Below, piece by piece: positions 26,377 through 36,499 of a DNA stretch of 64,000 nucleotides. The DNA lies in assembly GCF_002163715.1 (NCBI RefSeq), contig NZ_CP015698.1, positions 3,857,674-3,921,673 of the forward strand. The letters are read 5' to 3'. Position numbers and translations under genes: made by a program. The notes beneath the pieces were generated by a model that was given only the letters and a program-made list of their open reading frames with translations, made no database searches and was not told the DNA's origin. Position 1 is the first letter of the stretch. Each line of letters opens with the position of its first letter. The stretch comes from Curvibacter sp. AEP1-3. GTDB lineage: Bacteria; Pseudomonadota; Gammaproteobacteria; Burkholderiales; Burkholderiaceae_C.

Positions 26377-28122
26377 TCAGTGTGGGCGCAGCTTGACCAG
26401 TAGTGCCTCAAAGGGGCGCAGGGTCGGACTCTGCAGCCGCTGCGCCAGTTCGGCGTTATCTGTCTGGTAGTTGCCCAGCAGCAGCTCTGCGGTTTCGAAC
26501 TTCAACGCACCATCCCACAGCACAGTTTGTGGTTCGGCGCTGAAGTTGCACAGCACCAGCAGGCGGGCACTGTCGCTCTCTGCAGTCCGCATGTAGGCCA
26601 CTACATGGGGGTGCTCCGGCAGCAACATCTCCGTGCGGCCGTGCACCAGCAGAGGCTCCTGCTTTCGCAGGGCTATCAGCTGGTGGTAGTGGTGGAACAC
26701 CGAGTCCGCATCGGCTACCGCTTGGGCTGCATTGATCTCCGGGTAGCGCGGGTTCAGCGCCAGCCACGGGGTACCGGTGGTGAAACCTGCGTTGGGGCTA
26801 TCGCTCCACTGCATGGGGGTACGCGCGTTGTCCCGGCCCTTGGCCCAAATGGATTGCATCACCTGCTGCGGGTCCTGGCCGCGCTCGTGCACTGCCACGC
26901 GGTACATATTGCGGATCTCGATGTCTTGGTAGTCCTCGATGCTTGGAAACTGCACATTCGTCATGCCCAGCTCTTCGCCCTGGTACACATAGGGCGTGCC
27001 CTGAAAGCCGTGCAAAAAGGTGGCCAGCATTTTGGCGCTTGGCACCCGGTAAACACCGTCGTCCCCGAAGCGGGATACCGGGCGGGGCTGGTCGTGGTTG
27101 CACAAGTACAGGCTGTTCCAGCCATGTTCGGCCAGTGCATCCTGCCAGCGCATCATGCTGGCTTTGAGGTCGGGCAGGTGCAGGCGCTTGAGGGCCCACT
27201 TGCCGTTGGGGTGGCCGCTGATGCAATCCAGGTCCATGTGCTCGAATTGGAACAGCATGTTGAGCGCACCTTCCTGCGCGTGGGTCAGCTCCACGCCCTG
27301 GCGGATGGTGGCCAGCGGTGCCTCGCCCACGGTGATGGTGTCGTAGTGGTCCAGCACCTGCTCGCGCATTTCGCGCAGGAATTCACCCAGCTTCGGGCCG
27401 TTGCAGCTCAGGGCGAAACCCGGCTGCAAAAAGCCTTCGCGTACCACCGGCGCTTGCGGCAGGCTGCCATCGGCATTCCAGGGCTTGGAGATCATGTTGA
27501 TGACGTCCATGCGGAAACCGTCCACCCCCCGGTCCAGCCAGAAGCGCATAAGGGCATACACCTCCTGGCGCAGAGCCGGGTTCTCCCAGTTCAGGTCCGG
27601 CTGTTTTTTGCTGAACATGTGCATGTAGTACTCGCTGGTGGGCTCGTTCCATTCCCACACGGAACCGGTGAACGCGGCTTCCCAGTTGGTGGGAGGTGAT
27701 CCGTCCGCCTGCGGCTCGCGCCAGATGTAGTAGTCGTGGTACGGGTTGTCGCGGCTTTTGCGCGCCTCGGTAAACCAGTGGTGCTCGTCCGAGCTGTGGT
27801 TGACCACCAGGTCCATCATGAGCTTGATGCCGCGTGCATGCATGGCCGCCAACATGGCGTCGAAGTCGGCCAGCGTGCCGAACTCGGCCATGATGTTGCG
27901 GTAGTTCGAGATGTCGTAGCCGTTGTCGTCGTTGGGCGAGCTGTAGATGGGCGAGAGCCACACCACATCGACACCAAGCTGTTGCAGATGGTCCAAGCGG
28001 GAGGTGATGCCCGGCAGGTCGCCGATGCCGTCGCCATTGCTGTCAGCGAACGAGCGGGGGTAGATCTGGTAGACGGTGCTGTGTTTCCACCAGGGGGTAC
28101 CGGTGCGTGTGAGGGCGTTCAT
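26377..28122 (-). CDS. GH13 alpha-glucosidase (oligo-1,6-glucosidase / trehalose-active type)
   Basis: A 581-residue cytoplasmic glycoside hydrolase without signal peptide. It begins with WWKHSTVYQIYPRSFADSNG (about residues 11-30). GH13 regions are visible: DLVVNHSSDEH (region I), GFRMDVINM with the nucleophile Asp (region II), TVGEAP with the acid Glu (region III) and LCNHDQPRPVSRFGDD (region IV). Known relatives hydrolyse isomaltose, sucrose, trehalose or maltose. It is followed on the same strand by an EamA transporter gene just upstream in sequence order (6 bases from its own start), and no sugar ABC genes are adjacent. Confidence 0.93.
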   Translation of the reverse strand: MNALTRTGTPWWKHSTVYQIYPRSFADSNGDGIGDLPGITSRLDHLQQLGVDVVWLSPIYSSPNDDNGYDISNYRNIMAEFGTLADFDAMLAAMHARGIKLMMDLVVNHSSDEHHWFTEARKSRDNPYHDYYIWREPQADGSPPTNWEAAFTGSVWEWNEPTSEYYMHMFSKKQPDLNWENPALRQEVYALMRFWLDRGVDGFRMDVINMISKPWNADGSLPQAPVVREGFLQPGFALSCNGPKLGEFLREMREQVLDHYDTITVGEAPLATIRQGVELTHAQEGALNMLFQFEHMDLDCISGHPNGKWALKRLHLPDLKASMMRWQDALAEHGWNSLYLCNHDQPRPVSRFGDDGVYRVPSAKMLATFLHGFQGTPYVYQGEELGMTNVQFPSIEDYQDIEIRNMYRVAVHERGQDPQQVMQSIWAKGRDNARTPMQWSDSPNAGFTTGTPWLALNPRYPEINAAQAVADADSVFHHYHQLIALRKQEPLLVHGRTEMLLPEHPHVVAYMRTAESDSARLLVLCNFSAEPQTVLWDGALKFETAELLLGNYQTDNAELAQRLQSPTLRPFEALLVKLRPH

Positions 28123-28128
28123 GGATGC

Positions 28129-29031
28129 TTACTTGCGGGAAGAGAGAACAATGCCGGAGACGATGAGCACAAAGGCCAGCGCGTGGTAAAGCTTGGGTGC
28201 TTCACCCAGGAAGATGGACGACAGCACTGCGGTGAACAAGGGTGTGAGGTTGATGAAGAACCCCGCTACCGCAGGGCCCGCACGAGAGACGCCGGCCCCC
28301 CAGGTGCCATAGGCAATGACCGCGGGCCCCAATGCAATAAAGGCCAGTGCGGCGGCAAGCCCGAGGCTCCAGTCGATGTGTGCGGGAGTGAGCAGCCATT
28401 CACCGCTGGTAAACGCCAGAGACCAGCCCAGCCCGAACACAATCTGCCCCATCAAGAAGGTGGACCAGTCGGAGCGGATTTCTTCGGACTCGGGGGTGGG
28501 GTGGGCCAACAACCAGCTGTAGGCGGCCCACCCGATGGACGCCAGCAGCACATACAAATCGCCGGGCACAAGACGCAAATGGGTGATGACCTGCCAGTCC
28601 CCACGGCCCAGGACCAGCAGCACGCCTCCTATGGACAGCACCGCGCCCAACAGTTGTTTGCGCGACACCGGTGCCTTGAACAGCAGGCGGCCGATGAGCA
28701 ACATCCACACCGGTGTGCTGGCACCCACCAGCGTGACGTTGATGGCGGTGGAGGTGTTCAGCGCCAGATACAAGAGTGCGTTGTATCCACCGATGCTGAA
28801 CAGGCTGAGCAGGGCAAATCGTTTCCATTGCGGCCACAAACCGCTGTTAGCGCGCAGCACGCGGCTGGCCAGGGGCAGCAAAATCAGGAAAGCAATGGCC
28901 CAGCGCAGCAGGTTGAGAGTCATGGGCGAAATCAGCGGCGCCACCATACGGCCTACCACTGCATTGCCTGACCACATCAAGGGAGGAATCACAAGCAGGA
29001 GGGCGGCAGTCGGGGTCAGGCGTTGAGTCAT
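28129..29031 (-). CDS. EamA-family (DMT) transporter
   Basis: 300 residues from the ATG at 29031 (MTQRLTPTAALLLVIPPLMW). Ten hydrophobic helices in two EamA repeats; the first contains WSGNAVVGRMVAP (about residues 20-32). The upstream extension possible in the same frame crosses the divergent quinone reductase leader and is not protein-like. The glucosidase gene starts 6 bases after its stop on the same strand, so they may form one operon. Substrate unknown. Confidence 0.86.
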   Translation of the reverse strand: MTQRLTPTAALLLVIPPLMWSGNAVVGRMVAPLISPMTLNLLRWAIAFLILLPLASRVLRANSGLWPQWKRFALLSLFSIGGYNALLYLALNTSTAINVTLVGASTPVWMLLIGRLLFKAPVSRKQLLGAVLSIGGVLLVLGRGDWQVITHLRLVPGDLYVLLASIGWAAYSWLLAHPTPESEEIRSDWSTFLMGQIVFGLGWSLAFTSGEWLLTPAHIDWSLGLAAALAFIALGPAVIAYGTWGAGVSRAGPAVAGFFINLTPLFTAVLSSIFLGEAPKLYHALAFVLIVSGIVLSSRK

Positions 29032-29140
29032 GGCCTGCACTGTAGCAAGGAGTGCAAAGCTGTCGCCGGCCTGCGGTTGTTGCCGATTTCTGGCACCATG
29101 TTGTGCGTTCATAACAACCACCATCGATGGAGACAAAACC

Positions 29141-30136
29141 ATGAGTTCAGTGACATCCCGCGCCATTCACATCGCCCAGCATGGCGGCCCCGAACAGCTG
29201 CAGTTGGTGCAGGTCACCGTGGGCGAACCCGGCCCCGGCGAGGTGCGCATCCGCCACCATGCGGTGGGGCTGAACTTCATCGACGTGTACCAGCGCTCCG
29301 GCCTGTACCCCATGAATCTGCCAGTGCAGTTGGGTATGGAAGCAGCGGGCGTGATTGAAGCAGTGGGCGAGGGCGTGAGTCATCTCAAAGTGGGCGACCG
29401 CGCCGCCTACGCCAGCCAGCCGCCGGGCAGTTACTGCGAAGTACGGGTGATGCCCGCCAAGTGCGTGTGCAAGCTGCCTGACGGCATCAGCTTCGAGACC
29501 GGTGCCGCCATGATGCTCAAGGGCCTGACCGCCCAGTACCTGCTCAAGCGCACGCTGCCTCAAGGCGGCTTGCAGGCCGGCGACTTTGTGCTCTTTCATG
29601 CTGCCGCAGGTGGGGTGGGGCTGATTGCCTGTCAGTGGGCCAAGGCGTTGGGCTTGCGCCTGATTGCGACTGCCGGTTCAGAAGAAAAATGTGCTCTGGC
29701 GCTCGCCAATGGTGCGGAGCATGCTATCAATTACAGAGCAGAGGACTTTGCGGCCCGTGTCAAGGAAATCACAGGCGGCCAGGGGGTGAAGGTGGTGTAC
29801 GACTCGGTGGGCAAAGACACCTGGGACAAGTCGCTGGACTGTCTGGCCCCCTTCGGCTTGATGGCCAGCTTCGGCAATGCCTCCGGCCCCGTGGCCCCGT
29901 TCTCGCCCGGCATCCTCGGGCCCAAGGGTTCCATCTATGTGACACGCCAAACCTTGTTCACCCACATTGCTACCCGTGAAAGCACGCAGGCCATGGCGGA
30001 CGACCTGTTTGACGTTGTGCTCAGTGGAAAAGTCAAGATCCACATCGCCCAGCGCTATGCCCTGGAGGATGTGCAACAGGCCCACAAAGACCTGGAAGCC
30101 CGCCTGACGACGGGCTGCACTATTCTGACCCTGTAA
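29141..30136 (+). CDS. NADPH:quinone reductase (zeta-crystallin-like)
   Basis: 331 residues from the ATG at 29141. It is a zinc-free medium-chain dehydrogenase: LGMEAAGVIEAVGEGV (about residues 65-80) is the GHExxG region without zinc ligands, and HAAAGGVGLIACQWAKALG (about 151-169) is the NADPH loop. This is the QOR/zeta-crystallin family, which reduces quinones by one electron. The transcript ends at a strong hairpin at 30150-30184. Confidence 0.92.
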   Translation: MSSVTSRAIHIAQHGGPEQLQLVQVTVGEPGPGEVRIRHHAVGLNFIDVYQRSGLYPMNLPVQLGMEAAGVIEAVGEGVSHLKVGDRAAYASQPPGSYCEVRVMPAKCVCKLPDGISFETGAAMMLKGLTAQYLLKRTLPQGGLQAGDFVLFHAAAGGVGLIACQWAKALGLRLIATAGSEEKCALALANGAEHAINYRAEDFAARVKEITGGQGVKVVYDSVGKDTWDKSLDCLAPFGLMASFGNASGPVAPFSPGILGPKGSIYVTRQTLFTHIATRESTQAMADDLFDVVLSGKVKIHIAQRYALEDVQQAHKDLEARLTTGCTILTL

Positions 30137-30149
30137 AGCCAGATGAATA

Positions 30150-30184
30150 AAAAAAGGGCACACCGTGTGGTGTGCCCTTTTTTG
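30150..30184. terminator. Strong bidirectional rho-independent terminator
   Basis: A 14-base-pair stem (AAAAAGGGCACACC / GGTGTGCCCTTTTT) with a GTGT loop, with A-run on the left and T-run on the right, so it works in both directions. It lies between the convergent quinone reductase gene and the outer-membrane barrel gene. Confidence 0.9.
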
Positions 30185-30200
30185 TTAGGGTGTTGAACCG

Positions 30201-31121
30201 TCAGAACAAGAAGCCGGCGGAAAGCACCTGCTCGTTCATCCAGAGTTCCTGATCGGCAGTGCCTTTGTAGACCGGCACACCACGCAGCACACCATAGGCA
30301 ATCTTGTTGGTCAGTTCGACGTACATGGATTTGTACACGCGGTAACGCAGGCCGACCTCCACACCTGCAGTCCAGCCGTTGATTTGCCACCAATCGTTCT
30401 TTTTGAAGCAGCAGACGTTTTCGTTCTTGGGGCCCACTTCATTGGCGTTGCCGAAGATCACGTTATCGGCATGGGGCAGCAAGATGCCGGCGCCCACACG
30501 GCTGATCAGCTGCAAGTCACCCGGCTTTTGCTCCGGGCCCCGCAGGCGATGCAGCCAGACCGCGTTAATCATGATGTGGTTCAGGCCGTTGTGCAGTGCG
30601 TAGTTGAAGTTCTGCGGTGTGACCACCATCGACGTGATCCCGTTCGGAGCTGTGCCATCGACCGCTACGGTCTGGCCGTAGTCCACGTTGTATTTGCTGT
30701 GGTCGATGTTGAGTTCAACCGCAAATGTTTTTTCGGGGTTAAGGAACTTGCCGATCCGGATGTTTTCTTGCGGATTGGTGAAGTCCAGGTTGAACAGCGA
30801 GCTGATGGTGTCGCCGACGCTGGAAGGGAAGTCGCTGCCTTTGGCTTTGCGAATGGTGAAGTCATTGCCCAGCTCAGGTTGGGACACCCGGATGTCCGAT
30901 GGTGCGTACTGCTGGCGGCTGTAGCCCCATGAGAAGTACCAGTTCTCATCATTGTTGATGGCTTTGTCGAACTTGGTGGTCACCGCGTTTGCAGCTGGTG
31001 TTGCCTCCGGGGCAGGCTGGGCATTCTGGGCTATGACCACACTTTGGGCCCAAGAGGCCGTACAAGGAGCCAGCGCCAACAGGGCGGCCAGGATCAGGGT
31101 TTTTCTAGTTGTGGTGGTCAT
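30201..31121 (-). CDS. Outer-membrane beta-barrel-like protein, function unknown
   Basis: A 306-residue protein with a signal peptide (MTTTTRKTLILAALLALAPC, cleavage near ASWAQ at about residue 26). The mature part alternates hydrophobic and polar residues in many short strands (WYFSWGYSRQQY, FAVELNIDHSKY, AGVEVGLRYRVYKSMYVELT) and ends in a phenylalanine (LSAGFLF), the usual signature for outer-membrane barrels assembled by BAM. An unusual VCCFKKNDWW stretch with paired cysteines sits at about residue 235. It is a single gene, closed by the bidirectional terminator. Ligand or role unknown. Confidence 0.75.
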   Translation of the reverse strand: MTTTTRKTLILAALLALAPCTASWAQSVVIAQNAQPAPEATPAANAVTTKFDKAINNDENWYFSWGYSRQQYAPSDIRVSQPELGNDFTIRKAKGSDFPSSVGDTISSLFNLDFTNPQENIRIGKFLNPEKTFAVELNIDHSKYNVDYGQTVAVDGTAPNGITSMVVTPQNFNYALHNGLNHIMINAVWLHRLRGPEQKPGDLQLISRVGAGILLPHADNVIFGNANEVGPKNENVCCFKKNDWWQINGWTAGVEVGLRYRVYKSMYVELTNKIAYGVLRGVPVYKGTADQELWMNEQVLSAGFLF

Positions 31122-31249
31122 AGGGGACTCGGGTGCGAGAGGTGCGCAACACCGGAAGAGCCGGTCACGCCAATAGGCATCGATTTTAAGTCATCCCCCT
31201 GTCAATCGCGGATTCTTGTCTTTGATCCGCCTCAAACCGGGCGGCTATT

Positions 31250-32908
31250 TCAGCGACCCGAAGTTTCCTGTGGCAAGCGCAAACGGTTGGGGGCCAGCTC
31301 ACCTGCTGAATCCAGAATCGGGTAAGCGATAGAGCAGATATGCGAGTTGATGCGCTTGAGATCGCTGATCAAATCCAGATGCAGCGAGCTGGTTTCGATG
31401 CTCGGCAGGGTGTTGTCGGCCAGACGGGCGATGTGGGTAGCAGCGTACTGGCGCTCCAGATCACGGAATTTGGTTTTTTCTTCCAGCAGACGGCGTGCGT
31501 CACGCACATTGCCGTTCAGGAACACGCTCATGCCCAGGCGCAGGTTGTCCAGCAGACGGGCATGCAGTTCGCAAATCTCGGCCAGACCAGCTTCCGAGAA
31601 CTGGCGGCCTTTGTTGATTTTTTTGTCCTCAATGTCCTGGATCACCCGCTCAATGATGTCGCCGATCTGCTCCATATTGATCGTGAAGCTGATGATGTCG
31701 GTCCAGCGTTTGGCTTCGTTCTCGCCCAGCGCCTCGCGGGAGATTTTGGTCAGGTAGTACTTGATGTCGCTGTAGAGCTCATCCACCGTGTCGTCCATCT
31801 TGCGCAGTTCCTGCGCCAGATTCACATCGCTTTCCTTCATGACCTTGATGCTGCCCATCAGCATGGTTTCCACCACATCGGCCTGGTGCATGGCCTCACG
31901 CACTGCGCATGAAATTGCCAGGCTGGGGGTGGCCAGTGCCGTGGGGTCGAGGTGGCGCTGGCGGCCGGCCACGGTGGTTTTGTCGGGCTTGGGCAACCAG
32001 TGCTCGACCCACCCGGCCACAACCTGGGTGAAACCGATAAACGCAATGCCCACCCCGATGTTGAACGCGAGGTGAAAGCCCACCACCAAGGTGGCCGCAT
32101 CACTGATGTAGGGGCCGGCCACACGCATCCACATTCCGGGGAATAGCGACACCGCCAGCACGCCCAGCACCTTGAACACCAGGTTGCCTAGCGGCACCTG
32201 CCGGGTTTCGATGTTCGCGTTCAGCGTGGTCAGAACGGCCAGCAGGCCGCTGCCCAAGTTGGCGCCCAGCACGAGCCCGAGGGCCACATCCACCGGTATC
32301 ACAGCGGTACTGGCCAGCGTCGCAGTCAGCAGCACGATGGCCAGGCTGGAGTACGACACCACGGCCAAGGTGGCGCCTACCAGTAGCTCCAGTAGCAGGT
32401 CACTGCTCAGGCTTCCCAGCAGTGCCTTGACGGCAGGTGCCTGAGTGAGGACGGCGGTGGATTGGGTGACCAGCTTGAGTGCCAGCAACATCAGGCCCAG
32501 CCCGATCAATACGCGGCCCACTCGACCGGGTGTGGTGGACTGTTTGGAAATGAACAGCACCACTCCCACAAAAATGAACAGGGGCGAAAGCCAGGACAGG
32601 TCGCGCGAAAAGACGACGGCCATCAGGCTGGTGCCGATGTCGGCGCCCAGCATCACGGCGAGTGCCGCGGGCAACTTGATAAGCCCCTGTCCTACAAACG
32701 AAGAGACGATCAGCGCCGTGGCAGTGCTGGACTGCACCACGGCAGTGACCCCGATGCCGGAGATGGCAGCGGCAAACCGGTTGCTGACGCTGCGGGACAG
32801 GATGGTGCGCAGATTGGCACCGAACACCCGGAGAATTCCCGTCCTTACCTGCTGAGTCCCCCACACCAACAACGCTATCGCGGCAAACAGATTCAGCAGG
32901 TGGGTCAC
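31250..32908 (-). CDS. Na+/Pi cotransporter family protein with PhoU-like domain
   Basis: A 552-residue protein. The first ~310 residues hold eight or so membrane helices with the paired NptA repeats marked by TAVVQSSTATALIVSS (about residues 54-69) and SYSSLAIVLLTATLAS (about 185-200). The C-terminal ~200 residues are helical and PhoU-like (MEQIGDIIERVIQDIEDKK at about 416-434). Such NptA/YjbB proteins move phosphate out of or into the cell with sodium. It is a single gene between the barrel protein and lspA. Confidence 0.92.
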   Translation of the reverse strand: MTHLLNLFAAIALLVWGTQQVRTGILRVFGANLRTILSRSVSNRFAAAISGIGVTAVVQSSTATALIVSSFVGQGLIKLPAALAVMLGADIGTSLMAVVFSRDLSWLSPLFIFVGVVLFISKQSTTPGRVGRVLIGLGLMLLALKLVTQSTAVLTQAPAVKALLGSLSSDLLLELLVGATLAVVSYSSLAIVLLTATLASTAVIPVDVALGLVLGANLGSGLLAVLTTLNANIETRQVPLGNLVFKVLGVLAVSLFPGMWMRVAGPYISDAATLVVGFHLAFNIGVGIAFIGFTQVVAGWVEHWLPKPDKTTVAGRQRHLDPTALATPSLAISCAVREAMHQADVVETMLMGSIKVMKESDVNLAQELRKMDDTVDELYSDIKYYLTKISREALGENEAKRWTDIISFTINMEQIGDIIERVIQDIEDKKINKGRQFSEAGLAEICELHARLLDNLRLGMSVFLNGNVRDARRLLEEKTKFRDLERQYAATHIARLADNTLPSIETSSLHLDLISDLKRINSHICSIAYPILDSAGELAPNRLRLPQETSGR

Positions 32909-32943
32909 GCAGGGTCCTTAAAGCAATTCGCGGTGAATTCGGA

Positions 32944-33468
32944 TCAGGTTTTTCTGACCCGCAGCAGTTCGTCCAGTATCAGGCACATGGCCCCCACTGA
33001 AATTGCACAGTCAGCCACATTGAAGGCCGGAAAGTGCATGCCATTCCAGTGAAAGTCCAGAAAGTCCACCACATAGCCGTGCATCAGGCGGTCTACAACG
33101 TTCCCGATTGCACCGCCCAGAATGCAGGCCATCGCAAAGCTGAACAGCTTCTGACCCGCGTGCGAGCGCAGCAGCCAGACGATGACCGCTGCTGCCACAA
33201 AGCCCAGTCCCGTGAAGAACCAGCGTTGCCAGCCGCCCGCATCCGCCAGAAACGAAAACGCAGCGCCGGTGTTGTGCACCCGGACCACATTGAAGAAGCT
33301 GGTGACATAGGTGCTGTCACCCAAGTGGTAATAGCCGAGGATCAGCGTTTTGGTGAACTGATCTGCCAGCAGCAAGATAAAGGCCAAACCCAGCCACAGC
33401 AGCATGCCGCTGCTTTTGCCGGAGTCCATGCTGAAGGTCTTGCCGAAACCTTTGTTGTTGCGGGCCAT
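32944..33468 (-). CDS. lspA: Lipoprotein signal peptidase II
   Basis: A 174-residue inner-membrane aspartyl protease that removes signal peptides from prolipoproteins. Four hydrophobic helices are visible, and the two catalytic aspartates lie in [10 protein letters not shown] (about residues 127-136) and [10 protein letters not shown] (about 149-158). It begins with an extra ~20-residue polar leader. Its ATG overlaps the ileS stop by one base (TAATG), the standard ribF-ileS-lspA order. Confidence 0.96.
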   Translation of the reverse strand: MARNNKGFGKTFSMDSGKSSGMLLWLGLAFILLLADQFTKTLILGYYHLGDSTYVTSFFNVVRVHNTGAAFSFLADAGGWQRWFFTGLGFVAAAVIVWLLRSHAGQKLFSFAMACILGGAIGNVVDRLMHGYVVDFLDFHWNGMHFPAFNVADCAISVGAMCLILDELLRVRKT

Positions 33469-36368
33469 TACGCGAACTTCCGGGCTTCACCTGAGCCATA
33501 CAAATTGCTGGTGCAACGGCCGCACAAGGTGGGGTGCGCGGCATCTGCCCCAACGTCGGCGCGGTAGTGCCAGCAGCGCTCGCATTTCACATTGTTGGAG
33601 GCTGTAACGCTTATGGATTGTGCGCCACCAGCTACCAAAGTGATAGCGCTGGTAATGAACACAAACTTCAAGTCCTCACCCAAGCTGCTCAGCAAGGCGA
33701 ACTCTTCTGCCGGTACCGTGAGCGTCACCTCGGCTTGCAGGGAGGCGCCCACTTGGCCGGCCGCGCGCAGGGTCTCGATGTCTTTGTTGACCGCCTCACG
33801 TACCGCACGGATGCGGGTCCACTTGGCCAGCAAGGCTTCGTCCGGCTCAGCAAAGGCGGAGTAGCCGTCCAGGAAGATGGAGAGCTTGGTCGCTTCGGGC
33901 GTTTTGCCTTCAGCGCCCAATACCGCCCAGGCTTCTTCAGCGGTGAAGCTGAGGAAGGGCGCCATCCAGCGCAGCATGGCCTGGGTTATCTGCCACAGCG
34001 CGGTTTGCGCGGAGCGGCGGGCCAGGCTGTTGGCGGCGGTGGTGTACAAGCGGTCCTTGAGTACGTCCAGGTAGAACGCGCCCAGGTCTTCACTGCAATA
34101 CACCTGCAGCTTGCTCACCACGGGGTGGAATTCGTAGACCTTGAAATGCGCCAGGATGTCGGCTTGCAATTGGGCAGCGCGGGCCAGCGCATAGCGGTCG
34201 ATTTCCAGCAACTGGTCGACGGGCACCGCGTCTTTGACCGGGTCAAAGTCAGAAACGTTGGCCAGCAAGAACTTCAGCGTGTTGCGCACACGTCGGTAGG
34301 TGTCCACCACCCGGGCCAGGATCTTGTCGTCAATGTTCAGGTCACCGGAGTAGTCGGTGCTGGCCACCCACAGGCGCACAATTTCCGCGCCCATCTTGCT
34401 CGTGATAGTTTGCGGCTCGACGGTGTTGCCAAGGCTCTTGCTCATCTTGCGGCCCTGGCCGTCGGTGGCAAAGCCGTGGGTCAGCAGGCCGCGATACGGT
34501 GCGCGGTCGTAGAGTGCGCAGCCCAGCAGCAGCGAGCTATGGAACCAGCCGCGGTGCTGGTCATGGCCTTCGAGGTACAGGTCGGCCTCGGGGCCTTCTG
34601 CGTGGAAGGGGGGCACCGCGTAGGCATCCTTGTGGCTGCCGCGCAGCACGTGCTGGAAGGTGGAGCCGGAGTCGAACCAGACTTCCAAAATGTCGGTGCT
34701 CTTGGTGTAGCTCGGTGCGTCGGCCGCGCCCAGGATGTCTTCCACCGACACGCGGCTCCAGGCTTCGATGCCGCCTTGCTCCACGATGTCAGCCGCTTGG
34801 TCCAGGATTTCCATGGTGCGTGGGTGCAGCTCGCCGCTGTCCTTGTGCAGGAAGAAGGGCACGGGCACACCCCAGCTGCGCTGGCGGCTGATACACCAGT
34901 CCGGGCGGTTGGCAATCATGTCGCGCAAACGGCTGCGGCCGTTTTCGGGGTAGAAGCTGGTCTGCTCGATGGCGTCCAGCGCCAGCTGGCGCAGGGTCTT
35001 GGGCGCTTTGTCTTGGGTGAATACGCCCTCACCGGCATCCATGCGGATGAACCACTGGGCGGCTGCGCGGTAGATCACCGGTGTCTTGTGGCGCCAGCAG
35101 TGCGGGTAGCTGTGGGTGATGCCTACCGTGGCCATCAGGCGGCCGTGCTCACGCAAAGTGTCGATGACGTTGGCGCAGGCCTTCCAGATGTGCTGGCCGC
35201 CGAACAAGGGCAGCTCGGCGTCATACACACCATTGCCCAGCACGGGATTCAAGATCTGGTCGTATTTCAGGCCATTGGCGATGCAGCTGTTGAAGTCATC
35301 CACACCGTAGGCGGGCGAGGAGTGCACGATGCCGGTGCCGTCGCCGTCGCTCACGTAGTCGGCCAGGTAAAGTGGCGAGAGACGCTTGTAGCTGTATTCG
35401 TTGCCTTCTACGTTGACATCGGCAGGCAGGTCGTACAGCGGGTGGCGGAACACCTGGCCGCGCAGGGCTTCACCCTTGGCGGTCGCCAGCACGGTGCCGG
35501 TCAGGCCGAAGCGCTCCAGGCACTTCTCTACCAGGCTGGCGCCCAGCAGCAGCACGCCCTTGGGCGTGTCCACGAGCGCGTATTCCAATTCGGGGTGGGC
35601 GTTGAGCGCCTGGTTGGCAGGGATGGTCCAAGCGGTGGTGGTCCAGATGACGGCGAAGGCTTGCTTGCCCGCAGGCAGGGCGCTCAGGCCGAAAGCTTGG
35701 GCCAAGCCGGCCGCGTCGTTGGACTCGAAGGCCACGTCCAGCGTGTCGCTCTTCTTGTCGGCGTATTCGATCTCGAACTCGGCCAAGCTGGAGCCGCAGT
35801 CAAAGCACCAGTACACGGGCTTCAGGCCACGGTATACAAAGCCACGCTCGATCACGCGCTTGAAGGCGCGGATCTGCCCGGCCTCGTTAGCGGGGTTCAT
35901 AGTCTTGTAGGGGCGCTCCCAGTCGCCCAGCACGCCCAGGCGCTTGAAGTCTTCGCGCTGCTGGTTGATCTGCTCGGTGGCAAACGCACGGCTCTTGGCC
36001 TGCATGTCGTCGCGGCTCAGGTTGCGGCCATGCAGTTTTTCGATGGCGTTTTCGATCGGCAGGCCATGGCAGTCCCAGCCGGGGATGTATTGCGCGTCAA
36101 AGCCTGCGAGCTGCTTGCTCTTGACGATCATGTCCTTGAGGATCTTGTTCAGCGCATGGCCGATGTGCAGCTTGCCGTTGGCGTAGGGCGGGCCGTCGTG
36201 CAGCACAAAGAGCGGCTGGCCGGCGCGGGCGTCGCGGAGCTTTTTGTAGAGGCCCTCTTCGTTCCATTCTTTGACCCAGGCCGGCTCGCGCTTGGGCAGG
36301 TCGCCGCGCATGGGGAAGGCGCTATCGGGCAGATTCAGGGTGCTACGGTAATCAACGGGTTCAGTCAT
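33468..36368 (-). CDS. ileS: Isoleucyl-tRNA synthetase
   Basis: 966 residues from the ATG at 36368; a TTG six bases upstream is less likely. The HIGH motif appears in [16 protein letters not shown] (about residues 58-73), KMSKS in [10 protein letters not shown] (about 640-649), and the C-terminal zinc-binding part is [12 protein letters not shown] plus LCGRCTSNL. It charges tRNA-Ile. A copy of the dispersed repeat lies in frame close to the 3' end, in the C-terminal segment just before the zinc site. It is followed by lspA with a one-base overlap. Confidence 0.97.
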   Translation of the reverse strand: MTEPVDYRSTLNLPDSAFPMRGDLPKREPAWVKEWNEEGLYKKLRDARAGQPLFVLHDGPPYANGKLHIGHALNKILKDMIVKSKQLAGFDAQYIPGWDCHGLPIENAIEKLHGRNLSRDDMQAKSRAFATEQINQQREDFKRLGVLGDWERPYKTMNPANEAGQIRAFKRVIERGFVYRGLKPVYWCFDCGSSLAEFEIEYADKKSDTLDVAFESNDAAGLAQAFGLSALPAGKQAFAVIWTTTAWTIPANQALNAHPELEYALVDTPKGVLLLGASLVEKCLERFGLTGTVLATAKGEALRGQVFRHPLYDLPADVNVEGNEYSYKRLSPLYLADYVSDGDGTGIVHSSPAYGVDDFNSCIANGLKYDQILNPVLGNGVYDAELPLFGGQHIWKACANVIDTLREHGRLMATVGITHSYPHCWRHKTPVIYRAAAQWFIRMDAGEGVFTQDKAPKTLRQLALDAIEQTSFYPENGRSRLRDMIANRPDWCISRQRSWGVPVPFFLHKDSGELHPRTMEILDQAADIVEQGGIEAWSRVSVEDILGAADAPSYTKSTDILEVWFDSGSTFQHVLRGSHKDAYAVPPFHAEGPEADLYLEGHDQHRGWFHSSLLLGCALYDRAPYRGLLTHGFATDGQGRKMSKSLGNTVEPQTITSKMGAEIVRLWVASTDYSGDLNIDDKILARVVDTYRRVRNTLKFLLANVSDFDPVKDAVPVDQLLEIDRYALARAAQLQADILAHFKVYEFHPVVSKLQVYCSEDLGAFYLDVLKDRLYTTAANSLARRSAQTALWQITQAMLRWMAPFLSFTAEEAWAVLGAEGKTPEATKLSIFLDGYSAFAEPDEALLAKWTRIRAVREAVNKDIETLRAAGQVGASLQAEVTLTVPAEEFALLSSLGEDLKFVFITSAITLVAGGAQSISVTASNNVKCERCWHYRADVGADAAHPTLCGRCTSNLYGSGEARKFA
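33601..33648 (-). repeat. Dispersed palindromic repeat, copy 6 (inside ileS)
   Basis: Read on the minus strand: GCTATCACTTTGGTAGCTGG then TGGCGCACAATCCATAAGCG. It aligns with copy 3 through the core (TTTGGTAGCTG), the GCGCA block and the AGCGTTA arm. It keeps the ileS frame, encoding an [14 protein letters not shown] segment shortly before the C-terminal zinc site. Confidence 0.6.
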
Positions 36369-36499
36369 GGCCAACTCTCGGTTTGGAGGCTTTGTGCAAG
36401 CAATTCGGGGAGGCGGCTACCGTCACACGGGCGAAGGCAGCCTGGAGGGGCAGGTGACGCGGGGCAAAGTGCGTCGGGTGGCCGCGAGGGCCGGCCCCG

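Noticed and set aside
29718..29745. GCTATCAATTACAGAGCAG in the quinone reductase gene as another copy of the dispersed repeat
   Set aside because: It encodes HAINYRAEDF, a conserved segment of the family, and lacks the GCTTGCGCA block.
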